Assembly (NCBI GenBank): GCA_937895465.1
Contig: CALAYY010000173.1
Coordinates: forward strand, 1 to 5,382
Direction of reading: 5' to 3'
DNA: 5,382 nucleotides
Source: an uncultured Clostridia bacterium
GTDB taxonomy: Bacteria; Bacillota; Clostridia; Christensenellales; DUVY01
A model generated the notes under the pieces. It was given only the letters and a program-made list of their open reading frames with translations. It ran no database searches and was not told the origin of the DNA. Made by a program: the position numbers and the translations under genes. Shown here piece by piece: positions 5,137-5,382 of the stretch. Position 1 is the stretch's first letter. Each line of letters opens with the position of its first letter.

Positions 5137-5382
5137 ATGTCAAGACTGTTAGATGAAATTCGCAGCAAAGCGAAAGTGGCAAACAAAAAGATTATATTGG
5201 CTGAAGGAGAAGAACCCAGAATAATAGAAGCGGCTAAGATAATCGCAAGAGAAAAGATAGCAAGGATAGCATTGACAGGCAATTATGATGCAATAAAAAA
5301 GCTTGGCGGCGATCTTGACGGAATTGAGATAATCGACCCTAAGACAGACAGTAACCGTGAAAAATATATCAACTTATTATAC
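5137..5382 (+). CDS. pta: Phosphate acetyltransferase Pta, N-terminal part (3' end outside the window)
   Basis: Pta interconverts acetyl-CoA and acetyl phosphate. With acetate kinase it forms the cytoplasmic acetate pathway that yields ATP in fermenting bacteria. Only the first 82 residues of a protein usually near 330 residues are visible; the frame is open to the last base. The start MSRLLDEIRSKAKVANKKIILAEG matches the short Pta form (no N-terminal DRTGG extension). The family's I-V-L-P-E-G-E-D-x-R motif appears as IILAEGEEPR (19-28), followed by IIEAAKII. The segment IIDPKTDSNREKYINLLY (65-82) fits the region just before the R-K-x-K-G-M-T motif. The alanine in LAEGE replaces a common proline. 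A phosphotransbutyrylase is possible, since it belongs to the same superfamily, but the N-terminus and the position beside tmcAL favour Pta. In Clostridia, ackA usually follows directly. Confidence 0.9.
   Translation, partial: MSRLLDEIRSKAKVANKKIILAEGEEPRIIEAAKIIAREKIARIALTGNYDAIKKLGGDLDGIEIIDPKTDSNREKYINLLY

Noticed and set aside
5073..5282. 69-codon - strand open frame over the start of pta
   Set aside because: It is antisense to the conserved Pta N-terminus and to the pta promoter, with a hydrophobic shadow-like composition.

Overview
The window looks like ordinary, AT-rich chromosomal DNA from a Firmicute, most likely a clostridial lineage or an uncultured relative. The evidence is the low GC content, lysine-rich proteins with A/T-ending codons, good Shine-Dalgarno (SD) sites, TAA as the stop codon of all seven genes whose ends are visible, and two gene neighbourhoods familiar from Clostridia. 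No mobile element, CRISPR array, tRNA or rRNA was seen, and no stretch longer than about 205 bases lacks a gene.

Left block (1-3139, + strand): the 3' end of prmA (ribosomal protein L11 methyltransferase), rsmE (16S rRNA U1498 methyltransferase), mtaB (tRNA t6A37 methylthiotransferase) and hinT (HIT-family nucleotide hydrolase). They are tightly packed, with gaps of 3 and 14 nt and one 1-nt overlap, and look like one operon. rpsU (ribosomal protein bS21) follows with its own sigma-A-type promoter, a full-consensus SD and a strong intrinsic terminator.

Middle (3140-3741): an inverted-repeat-rich leader precedes a 141-residue, highly charged, apparently all-helical protein that I do not recognise. 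In many Firmicutes yqeY sits in this place. It converges on the next gene, and an A/T-flanked hairpin lies between the two stops.

Right block (3742-5382): tmcAL (tRNA-Met cytidine acetate ligase, formerly ylbM) on the - strand is divergent from the 5' end of pta (phosphate acetyltransferase). The 204-nt divergent spacer holds an extended -10 promoter for tmcAL, a near-consensus promoter for pta, an imperfect palindrome and an imperfect direct repeat.

Most of the genes act on translation: PrmA on a ribosomal protein, RsmE on 16S rRNA, MtaB and TmcAL on tRNA, and bS21 in the small subunit. Pta and TmcAL are also linked through acetate: Pta with acetate kinase makes acetate, and TmcAL activates acetate with ATP to acetylate the wobble cytidine of elongator tRNA-Met. 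I found no convincing new system. The best lead is the unrecognised 141-residue gene and its structured leader.
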